A stretch of DNA of 64,000 nt, taken from assembly GCF_013342145.1 (NCBI RefSeq), contig NZ_JABUQZ010000001.1, positions 3,720,001 through 3,784,000 on the forward strand, in the 5' to 3' direction. A model generated the notes under the pieces. It saw only the letters and a program-made list of their open reading frames with translations, was not told the origin of the DNA and made no database searches. Made by a program: the position numbers and the translations under genes. Shown in pieces: positions 46,917 to 55,847 of this stretch. This DNA is from Haloterrigena gelatinilytica. GTDB lineage: Archaea > Halobacteriota > Halobacteria > Halobacteriales > Natrialbaceae. Position 1 is the stretch's first letter. The number at the start of each line of letters is the position of its first letter.

Positions 46917-49072
46917 TGGGAATCACCCCCTCGCGTCATGACGAGGGTGCCGTCCGCGAGGATCTCGCCCGCCCAGGTCGGCGGGACGACGGTCGTGCTC
47001 TCGGCCTGCTCGAGGATCGCCGGACCGGAGACCGTCGACCCGGCCGCGAGGCGGTCTCGGTCGTACACCGTCGCCTGCCGCGGCTCGGTGCCGGCGCCGG
47101 GGAAGTGGGCCTCCCGCGTCCCGACGCGCGCGTCGCCCGGCCCCTCGTGGCGGACGGTCGGCTCCGATCCCGGCACGGTCGCCGTCGCGCGGAGGTTGAC
47201 GACCTCGACGGCCTCGTCTAACGCGTAGCCGTACGCGCGCTCGTGGGCCTCGTGGAACCGCTCTGCGACGGTCTCCGCGTCGAACTCCTCGTCGGCGGGG
47301 ACGGTCAGTTCGAAGCTCTGGCCCGCGTAGCGGCAGTCGGCCGCGCGTTCGACCCGCGCCGCGTCGGGGTCGGAGGCGTCGGCGAGGACGTCCGCGACGA
47401 GGTCGTCGTAGACGGCCTCGATATTCGCGGGATCGGCGGTCGCGAGATCCGCGCCCACCGTCCGAACGGCGTCGTAGCTCTCGTCGGCCGCGAGCAGGCC
47501 GAAGGCCGAGAGGACCCCGCCCGGTCGCGGGACGACGACGCGGTCGACCTCGAGCGAGTCGGCCAGCGTCGCGGCGTGCATCGGACCCGCGCCGCCGAAC
47601 GCGACGAGCGCGAACTCGCGGGGGTCGTGACCGCGCTCGACGGTCACCGAGCGGATCGTCCGCGTCATCGTCGCGTTCGCGACGCGGTAGACGCCGCGGG
47701 CCGCCTCGAGCGCGCTCTCGAGACCGGCCTCGTCGGCCAGTCGCTCGAGGGCCTCGCGGGCCGCCTCGACGTCGAGGGTCATCTCGCCGCCCAGCGCGGT
47801 CTCGGGGCCGATGTAGCCCAGCACGACGTTGGCATCGGTGACGGTGGGTTCGGTGCCGCCCTTGCCGTAACAGGCGGGGCCCGGGTCGGCGCCCGAGGAG
47901 CGGGGCCCGACGCGGAGCGCGCCGCCGGCGTCGACCCAGGCGATCGAGCCGCCGCCCGCGCCGACCGTGTTGACGTCGACCATCGGCGTTCGGATCGGGA
48001 GGCCGTCGATCTCGGCGTCGGTCGTCCGCTCCGCGCGGCCGTCCCGGACGAGGCTCACGTCGCTCGAGGTGCCGCCCATGTCGAAGGTGACCAGCCCCTC
48101 GACGTCCTCGTCGTCGACGGTCGCCGCGGCGCCGACGACGCCCGCGGCCGGACCGGAGAGCGTCGTCGTCACGGCGTGGTCCCGAACCGTCTCGGGGTCG
48201 GCGATGCCGCCGTTGGCCTGCATGATCCGCGGCGCCGGCACGCCGGCGTCCTCGGATTCCTCGACCAGCCGACCGACGTAGCGGTCGATCGCGGGCCGCA
48301 CGTAGGCGTCGACGGCCGTCGTCGACGTGCGCTCGAACTCGCGGAACTCCGCGAGCACCTCGTGGGACGCGGAGACGGGGACGTCGAGTTCCTCCCGCAG
48401 CGTCTCGACGACGCGCTCCTCGTTTTCGGGGTCGGCGTAGGCGTGCAGCAGCGAGATCGCGACGGCCTCGACGTCCCGTTCGCGCAGCGTCGCCGCGAGG
48501 TCTCGGACCTCGTCGGGATCGACCGCCTCCTCGACGCCGTCGGCCGTCGTCCGCTCGCTCACTTCGAAGCGCCGCTCTCGGGGCACCAGCGGCTCGGGTT
48601 TCTCGGCCTCGAGGTCGTACAGATCGGGGCGGTCCTGCCGGCCGATCTCGAGGACGTCGCGGAAGCCCGCGGTGGTCACGAGGGCGGTCTTCGCGCCGCC
48701 GCGCTCGAGCAGGGCGTTGACCGAGACGGTCATCGCGTGGGCGAACTCGTCGATCTCGGCGGGGTCGATCCCCGCGTCGTCGCAGGCCTTGCGCAGGCCC
48801 TCGAGGACGCCGACGTGCTGGGGATCGGTCGAGGGTACCTTCGCGGTGACGAGGTCGTCCTCGACCGAGAGAGCGACGTCGGTGAACGTCCCGCCGACGT
48901 CGACGCCGATTCGGGTGGCGCCGTCGGCGGATTCGGAGCTATCGCCGCCACCGTCGCTCGAGGCGGGCGCGCCGCCGTCGGTGCGGAGCGTACGGCGGTC
49001 CGTTTCGGCGGTCGATGCGGTTCGCGTTTCGTCTGCGTTGTCCGTCTTCGGGTTCGAGTTCGTCTCTGTCAT
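46913..49072 (-). CDS. hyuA: Hydantoinase/oxoprolinase subunit A
   Basis: A 719-residue HyuA. The actin-like nucleotide motif is RIGVDVGGTFTDVALS (after an acidic 50-residue N-terminal tail), with VTFDMGGTSSDVSLV as the second phosphate loop. Further blocks are MTVSVNALLERGGAKTALVT, YVRPAIDRYVGRL and LVAFGGAGPMHAATLA. It hydrolyses ATP and works with HyuB. The gene starts four bases after the transporter stop and overlaps hyuB, so all are probably translated from one mRNA. Confidence 0.94.
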   Translation of the reverse strand: MTETNSNPKTDNADETRTASTAETDRRTLRTDGGAPASSDGGGDSSESADGATRIGVDVGGTFTDVALSVEDDLVTAKVPSTDPQHVGVLEGLRKACDDAGIDPAEIDEFAHAMTVSVNALLERGGAKTALVTTAGFRDVLEIGRQDRPDLYDLEAEKPEPLVPRERRFEVSERTTADGVEEAVDPDEVRDLAATLRERDVEAVAISLLHAYADPENEERVVETLREELDVPVSASHEVLAEFREFERTSTTAVDAYVRPAIDRYVGRLVEESEDAGVPAPRIMQANGGIADPETVRDHAVTTTLSGPAAGVVGAAATVDDEDVEGLVTFDMGGTSSDVSLVRDGRAERTTDAEIDGLPIRTPMVDVNTVGAGGGSIAWVDAGGALRVGPRSSGADPGPACYGKGGTEPTVTDANVVLGYIGPETALGGEMTLDVEAAREALERLADEAGLESALEAARGVYRVANATMTRTIRSVTVERGHDPREFALVAFGGAGPMHAATLADSLEVDRVVVPRPGGVLSAFGLLAADESYDAVRTVGADLATADPANIEAVYDDLVADVLADASDPDAARVERAADCRYAGQSFELTVPADEEFDAETVAERFHEAHERAYGYALDEAVEVVNLRATATVPGSEPTVRHEGPGDARVGTREAHFPGAGTEPRQATVYDRDRLAAGSTVSGPAILEQAESTTVVPPTWAGEILADGTLVMTRGGDSQ

Positions 49073-49076
49073 TCGT

Positions 49077-50282
49077 TCAAAGGAGCAAGACGTCGTAGAG
49101 CGTTCGGAGGCCGATACCGATCACGACGACCGCGACGAGTCCGCCCAGCACGTTCTGGAGGGTGCTGTTCGTGTACTCGCCGAGCAGTTCGTCGTTGTTC
49201 ATCGCGTAGATGAGGAAGACCGCGAGGATGGGCAACAGGAGCCCGTTGGCGACCTGCGCGAAGACGATGACCTCGACGGGGTTGTAGTCCAGCGCCGAGA
49301 AGAGGATGCCGATGCCGATGATCGTCAGCCAGATCGCGCGAAAGCGGGTCGATTTGAGGTCGCGCTCCCAGCCGAGCGCGCCGGCGGTGGCGTAGGCGCC
49401 GGCCAGCGGCGCGCTCATCGAACTCGTGAAGCCGGCCGCGAAGAGGCCGATCGCGAAGAACGTCAGCGCGTAGCCGCCGAAGACCGGCTCGAGTTGGTCG
49501 GCCATCTCGCCGACGTCGCTGATCTGGGTTCCCTCGGGGAACACCGCGGCCGCGGTGACGACGATCGCCGTCGTGATGACGCCGCCGACGGCGACCATCG
49601 CGATCGTGTCAGTCCGACACTCCGCGAGGTCCGCGGCGCCGTCCCACCGCTCCTGGACGGTGCTCGCGTGCAGGAACAGATTGTAGCCGACGACGGTGGT
49701 CCCGACGAGACCGGCGATCAGGTACGCCGAGCCCTCGGGGACCGTCGGCACGAGGCCGCCCGCGAGCGCCGTCGGGTCCGGACGGACGATAATCGCGTTG
49801 AGCACGAACGCCAGGCCCATCACGATGACGAGACCGATGAAGACCCGCTCGATCAACTTGTAGCTGCCCGTCCACAGGAGGCCGGCGGCGACCAGCCCCA
49901 TGATCGGGCCCCAAATGTTCTCGCTGATGCCCGTGATCGTCGCCAGGCCGGCGGCGCCGCCGACGATATTGCCGGTCTGGAACGCCGCCGTCCCGATCCC
50001 GATCGCGCTCACGACGAGCGCGATCGTCACGCCCCTCGCGAGCGGGTTCGAGAACTCGTTTCGAAACGCTTCCCCCAGTCCCTCCTTCGTGATCAGGCCG
50101 AGCCGCGCGCTCATCTCCTGGAGCACCATCGTCGCCAGGATCGAGAACGCGATCGTCCACACGAGCAGATACGCGTACTCCGCGCCGATGACGCTCGCGG
50201 TCGTGACGGTTCCCGGTCCGACGAACGCCGCCGCCACCAGCGCTCCGGGCCCGATCGCCTTGAGTCGGTCTACAATGCCCAT
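49077..50282 (-). CDS. Divergent NRAMP-family transporter, lacking the canonical metal motifs
   Basis: A 401-residue polytopic protein of about 11 spans with NRAMP-like layout, started at MGIVDRLKAIGPG. The TM1 motif is GPGTVTT (22–28 region) instead of the usual DPGN. The TM6 motif is VGYNLFLHA instead of MPHNIYLH; only the Asn and LH remain. Loss of the metal ligands suggests it does not carry divalent metal in the usual way. B. subtilis YcsG, an NRAMP relative, is encoded with the 5-oxoprolinase genes, so this protein may import the cyclic substrate of HyuAB. Confidence 0.8.
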   Translation of the reverse strand: MGIVDRLKAIGPGALVAAAFVGPGTVTTASVIGAEYAYLLVWTIAFSILATMVLQEMSARLGLITKEGLGEAFRNEFSNPLARGVTIALVVSAIGIGTAAFQTGNIVGGAAGLATITGISENIWGPIMGLVAAGLLWTGSYKLIERVFIGLVIVMGLAFVLNAIIVRPDPTALAGGLVPTVPEGSAYLIAGLVGTTVVGYNLFLHASTVQERWDGAADLAECRTDTIAMVAVGGVITTAIVVTAAAVFPEGTQISDVGEMADQLEPVFGGYALTFFAIGLFAAGFTSSMSAPLAGAYATAGALGWERDLKSTRFRAIWLTIIGIGILFSALDYNPVEVIVFAQVANGLLLPILAVFLIYAMNNDELLGEYTNSTLQNVLGGLVAVVVIGIGLRTLYDVLLL

Positions 50283-50490
50283 GATACGTGTACACATATG
50301 ACCCTCGGCGAGAGGACCAAAATGGTTGTTAAGAATCGCACACACGAGCCGACGACTCGCTCGACCCCGTTCGACCATCGTATGAAATCGTATGAAGCCG
50401 TTCGATCGATGTTCGAATCCGCCGTTCGGTGCCCGAACGCGAAGGGAAGAGGGAACACGACTGCAACTCGTTCGCCGAGGCCGCTGAACC

Positions 50491-51036
50491 TCAGTCGCCT
50501 CCGCCTTCGGTGACGATCACCTTCGAGACGCCCCGTTCGATCTCGATTTCGGTGGGCATGTCGACGGTGCTGCGCTCGAGGAACCGGGTCATGAACCAGC
50601 GGATCGCTTCCGACGGGAAGACGATGTGGTAGACGTCGTCCTCCTCGCGGCGCACCTCGAGGAAGCCACAGAAGGAGAGCCACTCGAGCACCTCGCCGAC
50701 GCTCTCGAACCGCTGGGCGTACTCGCGGGCGTGGTAGTCGGAGACGCGGTCGGCCGCCGCCACGAACTCCGGATCCGGATCGCCGCCGTCGTAGCAGTGC
50801 TCGAGGAAGGCGTGGAGGAAGTCGACGTCCAACAGCACGTGTTCGCCGGAGGTCAGCATCCGGTAGTACTGCTCTAAGTTGTCGCTCGGCCGGCCGCTCG
50901 CGGCCTCGAAGTTCGCCGCGTAGAACGTCAGCGCCCGGCGAACGAGTTCGCTCTGTCCGTGGTTGGTCTCGGACAGCAGCGTCTCGAGGGCCGCGTGCGA
51001 GTCTTCGTCGAGAGATACCGTGACACGTTCGGTCAT
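50491..51036 (-). CDS. Ribbon-helix-helix transcriptional regulator with C-terminal domain
   Basis: A 181-residue protein. The N-terminal RHH (residues about 3–42: RVTVSLDEDSHAALETLL, GQSELVRRALTFYAAN) binds DNA as a dimer. A larger alpha/beta C-terminal region (EVLEWLSFCGFLEVR, FPSEAIRWFMTRFLERSTV) may sense a ligand. It lies 208 bases upstream of the transporter of the hyu operon and on the same strand, so it could regulate that operon. A tight palindrome-like sequence (GTGTACAC) just upstream of the transporter start is a candidate operator. Confidence 0.85.
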   Translation of the reverse strand: MTERVTVSLDEDSHAALETLLSETNHGQSELVRRALTFYAANFEAASGRPSDNLEQYYRMLTSGEHVLLDVDFLHAFLEHCYDGGDPDPEFVAAADRVSDYHAREYAQRFESVGEVLEWLSFCGFLEVRREEDDVYHIVFPSEAIRWFMTRFLERSTVDMPTEIEIERGVSKVIVTEGGGD

Positions 51037-51135
51037 GCCACGAGGTAGAACGCGAAACGGGTATAGTTCACGGGATTTGCCGGCGCGAAGACAGTCACTC
51101 GACCACTCCGCTACCTCGGCGCTCCGTCGCGGCGC

Positions 51136-51651
51136 TCAGCCGGTCCGTTCTTCGACCGCGAGCGAGCCGTCCTCGACGGTCGCGACGAGCATCGTCGCGC
51201 GGTCGGCGGGGCTGGCGCCGGTCGCGCTCCCGGGATTGAGTACCCGAACGCCGTCGACCGTCGTATCGACCACCTCGTGGGTGTGGCCGGCGACGGCGAC
51301 GGGGTCCTGGTCTCCGTCTCTTTCGCTTCGAGCGGTCTCGACGACGCGCTCGTGCCAGCCGCGCGGCGACCCGGTGCCGTGGGTGACGACGAACGTCACG
51401 CCGTCGACTGCGAGGGTCGCCGTCGTCGGGACGTCGATCGTCGCGGGATCGGTGTTGCCGCGGACGGCCGTCAGGTTCGCGGGGCCGCCCGCGAGGTCGA
51501 CCAGCCGCTCGTAGGCCTCGTTCGAGTCGAAATCCCCCGCGTGGATCGCGTGGTCGGCGCGCTCGATCTCGTCGACGACCCAGTCGGGGATCGATCGCTC
51601 TCGAGTGGGGACGTGCGTATCGGAGACGATCGCGACGCGTGACCGTGCCAT
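51136..51651 (-). CDS. Metallophosphoesterase (YfcE/MJ0936-like)
   Basis: A 171-residue calcineurin-like phosphoesterase. Metal-binding motifs in order are SDTHVP (9–14), HAGDFDS, VRGNTDP, THGTG and AGHTHEV, the full set for a two-metal site. The family hydrolyses phosphodiesters or phosphomonoesters; MJ0936 and YfcE are close relatives. Start at the ATG at 51651, 61 bases from the divergent Nudix fusion gene, which could share its regulation. Confidence 0.9.
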   Translation of the reverse strand: MARSRVAIVSDTHVPTRERSIPDWVVDEIERADHAIHAGDFDSNEAYERLVDLAGGPANLTAVRGNTDPATIDVPTTATLAVDGVTFVVTHGTGSPRGWHERVVETARSERDGDQDPVAVAGHTHEVVDTTVDGVRVLNPGSATGASPADRATMLVATVEDGSLAVEERTG

Positions 51652-51712
51652 GGACGAGGGTACGGCGTCCGGTCCCGAAAGCGATTCCCTCCGGGCGGCC
51701 GTTGCCTCGCGT

Positions 51713-53227
51713 ATGAGCGAGTTACCGGGCTCCGGGCGCGATCGCGACGGCGACGAGTCCGCCAGCGACGAATCGGACGTAGCGCACGTCGTCACCGCCT
51801 TCCTGCGAAACCGGGGCGACGTCCTGCTGTTGCGACGCAGCGACGCCGTCGGGACGTATCGGGGCCAATGGGGCGGCGTGTCGGGGTTCGCGGAGGGGCA
51901 ACCGGACGAGCAGGTTCTCATCGAAATCCGCGAGGAGACCGGCCTCGAGGCCGCCGACGTCTCGCTCGTCCGGTCCGGACGCCCCGTCGAGTTCGAAGAC
52001 GCCGACCTCGGACGCGAGTGGGTCGTCCACCCGTACCTGTTCGACTGCGAGACCCGCGAGATCGAACTGAGCGAGGAACACGACGCCGTCGAGTGGGTTG
52101 CCCCGACGGCGATGCTCGACCTCGAGTCCGGGCTGGACGCCGAGAACGCGCACGAGACCGCCGCTGGAGACGAAATCGACGTGACGGTCCCCGAACTCTG
52201 GACCGCCTACGAGCGCGTCGCGCCGACCGTCCGCTCGATCGCGGCCGACGACGAACACGGCGCCGCCTCGCTGTCGATCCGCGCGCTCGAGGTGCTGCGC
52301 GATCGGGCGGGACTGCTCGTCGCCGAGCGTGGCGAGGCGACGTCGTCGCCTCGGGACGACGAACGGGGAACCCGTGAGTCCGACGCCGATCCCGAGGGCG
52401 AGTGGGACGAACTCGCCGAACTCGCCGGTCGGTTGCTCGAGGCGCGCCCCTCGATGGCCGTTCTTCGGAACCGGATCAACCGGGTGATGGCCGAGGCGAC
52501 CGACGGCGCAGAGGGTGACGACGCCGCTGCCGGTGCGCCCCGCGTCCTCGAGTCGGCGCTGTCGAACGTCGACCGCGCGCTGGCGGCCGACGAAGACGCC
52601 GCGGCGAACGCCGGCGAGCGGATCGACGGCTCCGTCATGACGCTCTCGCGGTCCGGGACCGTCTTCGAGGCGCTCCGCGACGGCGACCCGTCCCGCGTGT
52701 TCGTCGCCGAGTCCCGGCCGGCCCGGGAAGGGCTCGACGTGGCCGAAGCGCTGGCCGCGAGCGACGACGTCGACTGCCCCGTAGCGGTCCACACCGACGC
52801 GGCAGCGGCGCACGTCCTCTCGAGCGAGGGCGTCGACCGCGTCGTCGTCGGCGCCGACACGGTGCTCCCCGACGGTGCCGTCGTGAACAAGACCGGCACC
52901 CGCGGGCTGGCGATCGCCGCCGCCCGCGAGGACGTGCCGGTCTCGGTCGTGGCCGCCACCGACAAGGTCTCGACGCGCGAGGGCGTGAACCTCGAGTCCG
53001 GCGATCGATCGGCGGTCTACGACGGCGAGGCGGCGGTCGACGTGCTGAACCCGACCTTCGACGTGACGCCCGCCGACTGCGTCGACGAGATCGTCACCGA
53101 GCGCGGCGCGCTCGAGGCGGCGGACGTCGGGGACGTGGTCGAAGAGTTGCGAGGGCTCGAGACGTGGCGAACCGATAGCGAGTTGACGGGCCGAGAAACG
53201 ACAGACCGAAACCTTTCGAGGGAGTAG
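51713..53227 (+). CDS. Nudix–eIF2B/ribose-1,5-bisphosphate-isomerase-like fusion
   Basis: A 504-residue fusion. Residues about 20–160 are a Nudix domain; the box GFAEGQPDEQVLIEIREETGL keeps the EETG core, but Ile replaces the first Arg and the spacing deviates. Residues about 225–490 are an eIF2B-alpha/R15P-isomerase-like domain, with GADTVLPDGAVVNKTGTRGL near the catalytic Asp. The linker is acidic. A role in nucleotide or ribose-phosphate metabolism is plausible: R15P isomerase acts in archaeal AMP degradation. ATG 51713 is chosen over 51650, which would overlap the divergent gene. Confidence 0.85.
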   Translation: MSELPGSGRDRDGDESASDESDVAHVVTAFLRNRGDVLLLRRSDAVGTYRGQWGGVSGFAEGQPDEQVLIEIREETGLEAADVSLVRSGRPVEFEDADLGREWVVHPYLFDCETREIELSEEHDAVEWVAPTAMLDLESGLDAENAHETAAGDEIDVTVPELWTAYERVAPTVRSIAADDEHGAASLSIRALEVLRDRAGLLVAERGEATSSPRDDERGTRESDADPEGEWDELAELAGRLLEARPSMAVLRNRINRVMAEATDGAEGDDAAAGAPRVLESALSNVDRALAADEDAAANAGERIDGSVMTLSRSGTVFEALRDGDPSRVFVAESRPAREGLDVAEALAASDDVDCPVAVHTDAAAAHVLSSEGVDRVVVGADTVLPDGAVVNKTGTRGLAIAAAREDVPVSVVAATDKVSTREGVNLESGDRSAVYDGEAAVDVLNPTFDVTPADCVDEIVTERGALEAADVGDVVEELRGLETWRTDSELTGRETTDRNLSRE

Positions 53228-53454
53228 CGACTCCCGGCGGCCGTGACGAAGTGTTACCCCCTCCGAGCCCCTTGTGACGAGGATTTTCCCCGAGCCGCCA
53301 CTTCGTTCGACGACAAGTGCGCAGTGTCGCGATAGGTGTCGATTCGCTTCGAGAGCGACCGCTCGAATCTCGCCGTAGTCGATCTCCGCAGCACCGTTGG
53401 CGCATCTTGCCGTTCGACCAAACCTTCAACTCCGGCTCGAGCGTATCGCCGGCT

Positions 53455-54384
53455 ATGCAGTTCGAACTCGAGCGCCTCGGCGTACACGACTCGGTCGAAG
53501 CGGTGTTTCCGCCGTCGGAACTCGCGGACTATCTCTCGGACCTGCCGATCGCGGTCGGCGTGATCGGCGACGACGAGATCGCGGCCTGCGACGCCGTGGT
53601 CACCTTAGAGCACCGCGAGGCGTTCCTCGAGGTCGACTGGGTGCACTCCATTCAGGCTGGCGTCGACCGATTTCCGTTCGACGAGTTCGAAGCCGACGAC
53701 GTGATCCTGACGAACAGCACGGGCATCCACGACCGATGGGTCGGCGAGACGGTCGCGGGCTACCTGCTCTCGTTCGCGCGGCGGCTCCACGTCCACGTCG
53801 CGAACCAACAGGAACGGCGCTGGGACCAGCCCGAGTGGGACGAGGGCTTCACGCTGTCCGGGACCACGGCCTGCGTGCTCGGCACCGGCACCCTCGGAAG
53901 CGGCGTCGCCGAGGTGCTCGGTTCGCTCGGCGTCCGCGTCACCGGCGTCCGCCGTTCCGCGGAGCCCGTCCCCGGCTTCGAGGAGGTCTACGCGACAGAC
54001 GACCTGCTCGAGGCCGTCACCGACGCCGAGTTCGTGATCGTGACGCTGCCGCTGACCGACGAGACGCGCCACCTCGTCGACGCCGACGTCTTCGAGGCCA
54101 TGCGCGCGGACGCCTACTTCGTCAACGTCGGCCGCGGCCCGGTCGTCGACGAGGCGGCGCTGATCGACGCCCTCGAGTCGGAGACCATCGAGGGTGCGGC
54201 GCTGGACGTCTTCGAGACCGAACCGCTCCCCGAGGAGTCGCCGCTGTGGGAGTTGGACGAGGTGATCGTCACGCCCCACTGCGCCGCCTTCACCGAGGAC
54301 TACTTCCGGGCGGTCGGTGACATCGTCCGCGAGAACGTCTCGCGGCTCGAGTCCGGCGAAGAATTCCACAACCGCGTCGTCTGA
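53455..54384 (+). CDS. D-2-hydroxyacid dehydrogenase
   Basis: A 309-residue NAD(P)-dependent enzyme. The nucleotide-binding loop is VLGTGTLGSGVAEVLGSLGV (GXGXXG), followed by NVGRGPVVDEAALIDAL. Catalytic Arg/Glu/His are represented in VHSIQAGVD, FETEPLPEESPLWEL and TPHCAA. It reduces 2-oxoacids or glyoxylate-type compounds; substrate specificity cannot be read from sequence. Start at MQFELERLG, where the family fold begins. Confidence 0.9.
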   Translation: MQFELERLGVHDSVEAVFPPSELADYLSDLPIAVGVIGDDEIAACDAVVTLEHREAFLEVDWVHSIQAGVDRFPFDEFEADDVILTNSTGIHDRWVGETVAGYLLSFARRLHVHVANQQERRWDQPEWDEGFTLSGTTACVLGTGTLGSGVAEVLGSLGVRVTGVRRSAEPVPGFEEVYATDDLLEAVTDAEFVIVTLPLTDETRHLVDADVFEAMRADAYFVNVGRGPVVDEAALIDALESETIEGAALDVFETEPLPEESPLWELDEVIVTPHCAAFTEDYFRAVGDIVRENVSRLESGEEFHNRVV

Positions 54385-54489
54385 CCAGCGCTCGGGTGAC
54401 GGCCGATCGTCGTCCGACTCAGTGCTCGGTGGACCGACGGGAGACGGCGGCACCCACGAGACCGACCGTCGCGACCGCGCTCGACCTCG

Positions 54490-55644
54490 TCAGGATCGCT
54501 CGTCGTCGCGTCGCCGATTCGAGAGGAGATACCCTGCGGTACCGAGGCCGGCGAGCGTGCCGGCGACCCCGAATCCCGGCAGCGAATCGTCGTCGCTCTC
54601 GTCGGATTCTCCACCGGCTCCGTCGGTCTCGTCGCTCTCACTCGGATCCGCGGCGGTCCCGTCGCCGTCCCCCGCCCGGTCCTCGAGATCGGCCAGCGCC
54701 GTTCGAAGCGTCACGATCTCGAGGTCGCGCTCTTTCGCCGCCCGAATCGCGAACCGGATCCGTTCGGGGGTCGTCTCGTCGAACTGGCTGTGACCGACCG
54801 CGATGCCGAGGGCGTCGTTCGCGGCGACGTCGTCGAAGAAGGCCTCGATCTCGGCTTCGCTCACCGCGTGCCCGTCGATGCTCGAGCGACCGAGCGCGTG
54901 CGGATCGAGTCCCTCGAGCGCGTTCACTCCGTCGCCGCCGCGGTTCGCGAACGCGGCGTAGTGGTCCCGAACGAGGTCCTCGACCAGCCCGTCGCTGCGA
55001 CCGAACGGCGAGACGAACCCGTCGACCTCGACGCCCAACTCCTCGAGCGCGTCCTTCGAGCCGACGACCTCGTCTCGGATCCGGTCCTCGGTGAAGCGGA
55101 CGTACGCGGTCTCCGCGTCGAACGACTCGCCGATCGGCTCCGCGAGGTCGAGGTAGATGCCGGTGTCGTCCCGGTCGCCGCCGGCGACGGCGTTCTCGAC
55201 GGTTCGATCGCCGTCGCTGATCACGATCTCCTCGCCCTCGTATTCGGCGAGGAAGCTCCCGTCGAGATAGAGCCGTTCGTCGCCGGCCGCGGCCGGCGCG
55301 GTCAGATAGAGGTTGCCGACCGCGACGTGACTCGCGGTGTGGGCCATGATCTCCCAGCCCGCGTCCTCCATTTCCCGCAGGTGTTCCGGGAGCAGCCCCC
55401 ATGAGGTGTCGACGTGGTCGACGACGGCCGCACTACAGGCGGGGACGCCCTCGTCCTGATGGACGGGGAACGTGTCCGTCCAGTCCTCGCGCCAGCTATC
55501 GTCGTAGACGAACACGACGCGACCGTTCGTGTCCGATCCGGCGGAACCGACGACCGCTCCGGTGCCGGCGGTCCCGAGTCCGGCCACCGTCAACGCGCCC
55601 GCCGCGCCGAGCCGGCAGACGTCTCGTCGGCCGAAACCGCTCAT
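54490..55644 (-). CDS. Exported polysaccharide-deacetylase-like protein with PGF-CTERM
   Basis: A 384-residue protein. A Tat signal (GRRDVCRLGAAGALTVAGLG) precedes a NodB-like domain with the Asp pair VYDDSW (48–49) and the metal His pair in AHTASH (102, 106). A low-complexity Asp/Gly/Ser stretch precedes the terminal PGFGVAGTLAGLGTAGYLL plus arginines (from residue 356), the archaeosortase ArtA-type C-terminal signal. It is predicted to be secreted folded, then cut and lipid-linked at the surface. The substrate is unknown, perhaps S-layer glycans. Start at MSGFGRRD. Confidence 0.85.
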   Translation of the reverse strand: MSGFGRRDVCRLGAAGALTVAGLGTAGTGAVVGSAGSDTNGRVVFVYDDSWREDWTDTFPVHQDEGVPACSAAVVDHVDTSWGLLPEHLREMEDAGWEIMAHTASHVAVGNLYLTAPAAAGDERLYLDGSFLAEYEGEEIVISDGDRTVENAVAGGDRDDTGIYLDLAEPIGESFDAETAYVRFTEDRIRDEVVGSKDALEELGVEVDGFVSPFGRSDGLVEDLVRDHYAAFANRGGDGVNALEGLDPHALGRSSIDGHAVSEAEIEAFFDDVAANDALGIAVGHSQFDETTPERIRFAIRAAKERDLEIVTLRTALADLEDRAGDGDGTAADPSESDETDGAGGESDESDDDSLPGFGVAGTLAGLGTAGYLLSNRRRDDERS

Positions 55645-55847
55645 GGTCGGCAACCTCGATCGTCGCCCGTAGTGCGTTCGTTCCGCCGAAGCAGTGGAGT
55701 AGATCGATCGGTCCGTACGCGACTGTCCATGATCTCGTCTTCGAGATCTCGGGCCGTTATTATTATACGGTTAAGTGCAGTAGAACGGGCGAATTCGGGG
55801 TTCGGTCCGAGCCCGATTTGTTCGCCGACCGCGTTCTACGTCCGACG

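Noticed and set aside
47243-49213. Open frame of 656 codons on the plus strand
   Set aside because: Antisense to hyuA, dominated by Arg/Gly/Val from mirrored GC-rich codons; no recognisable domain.
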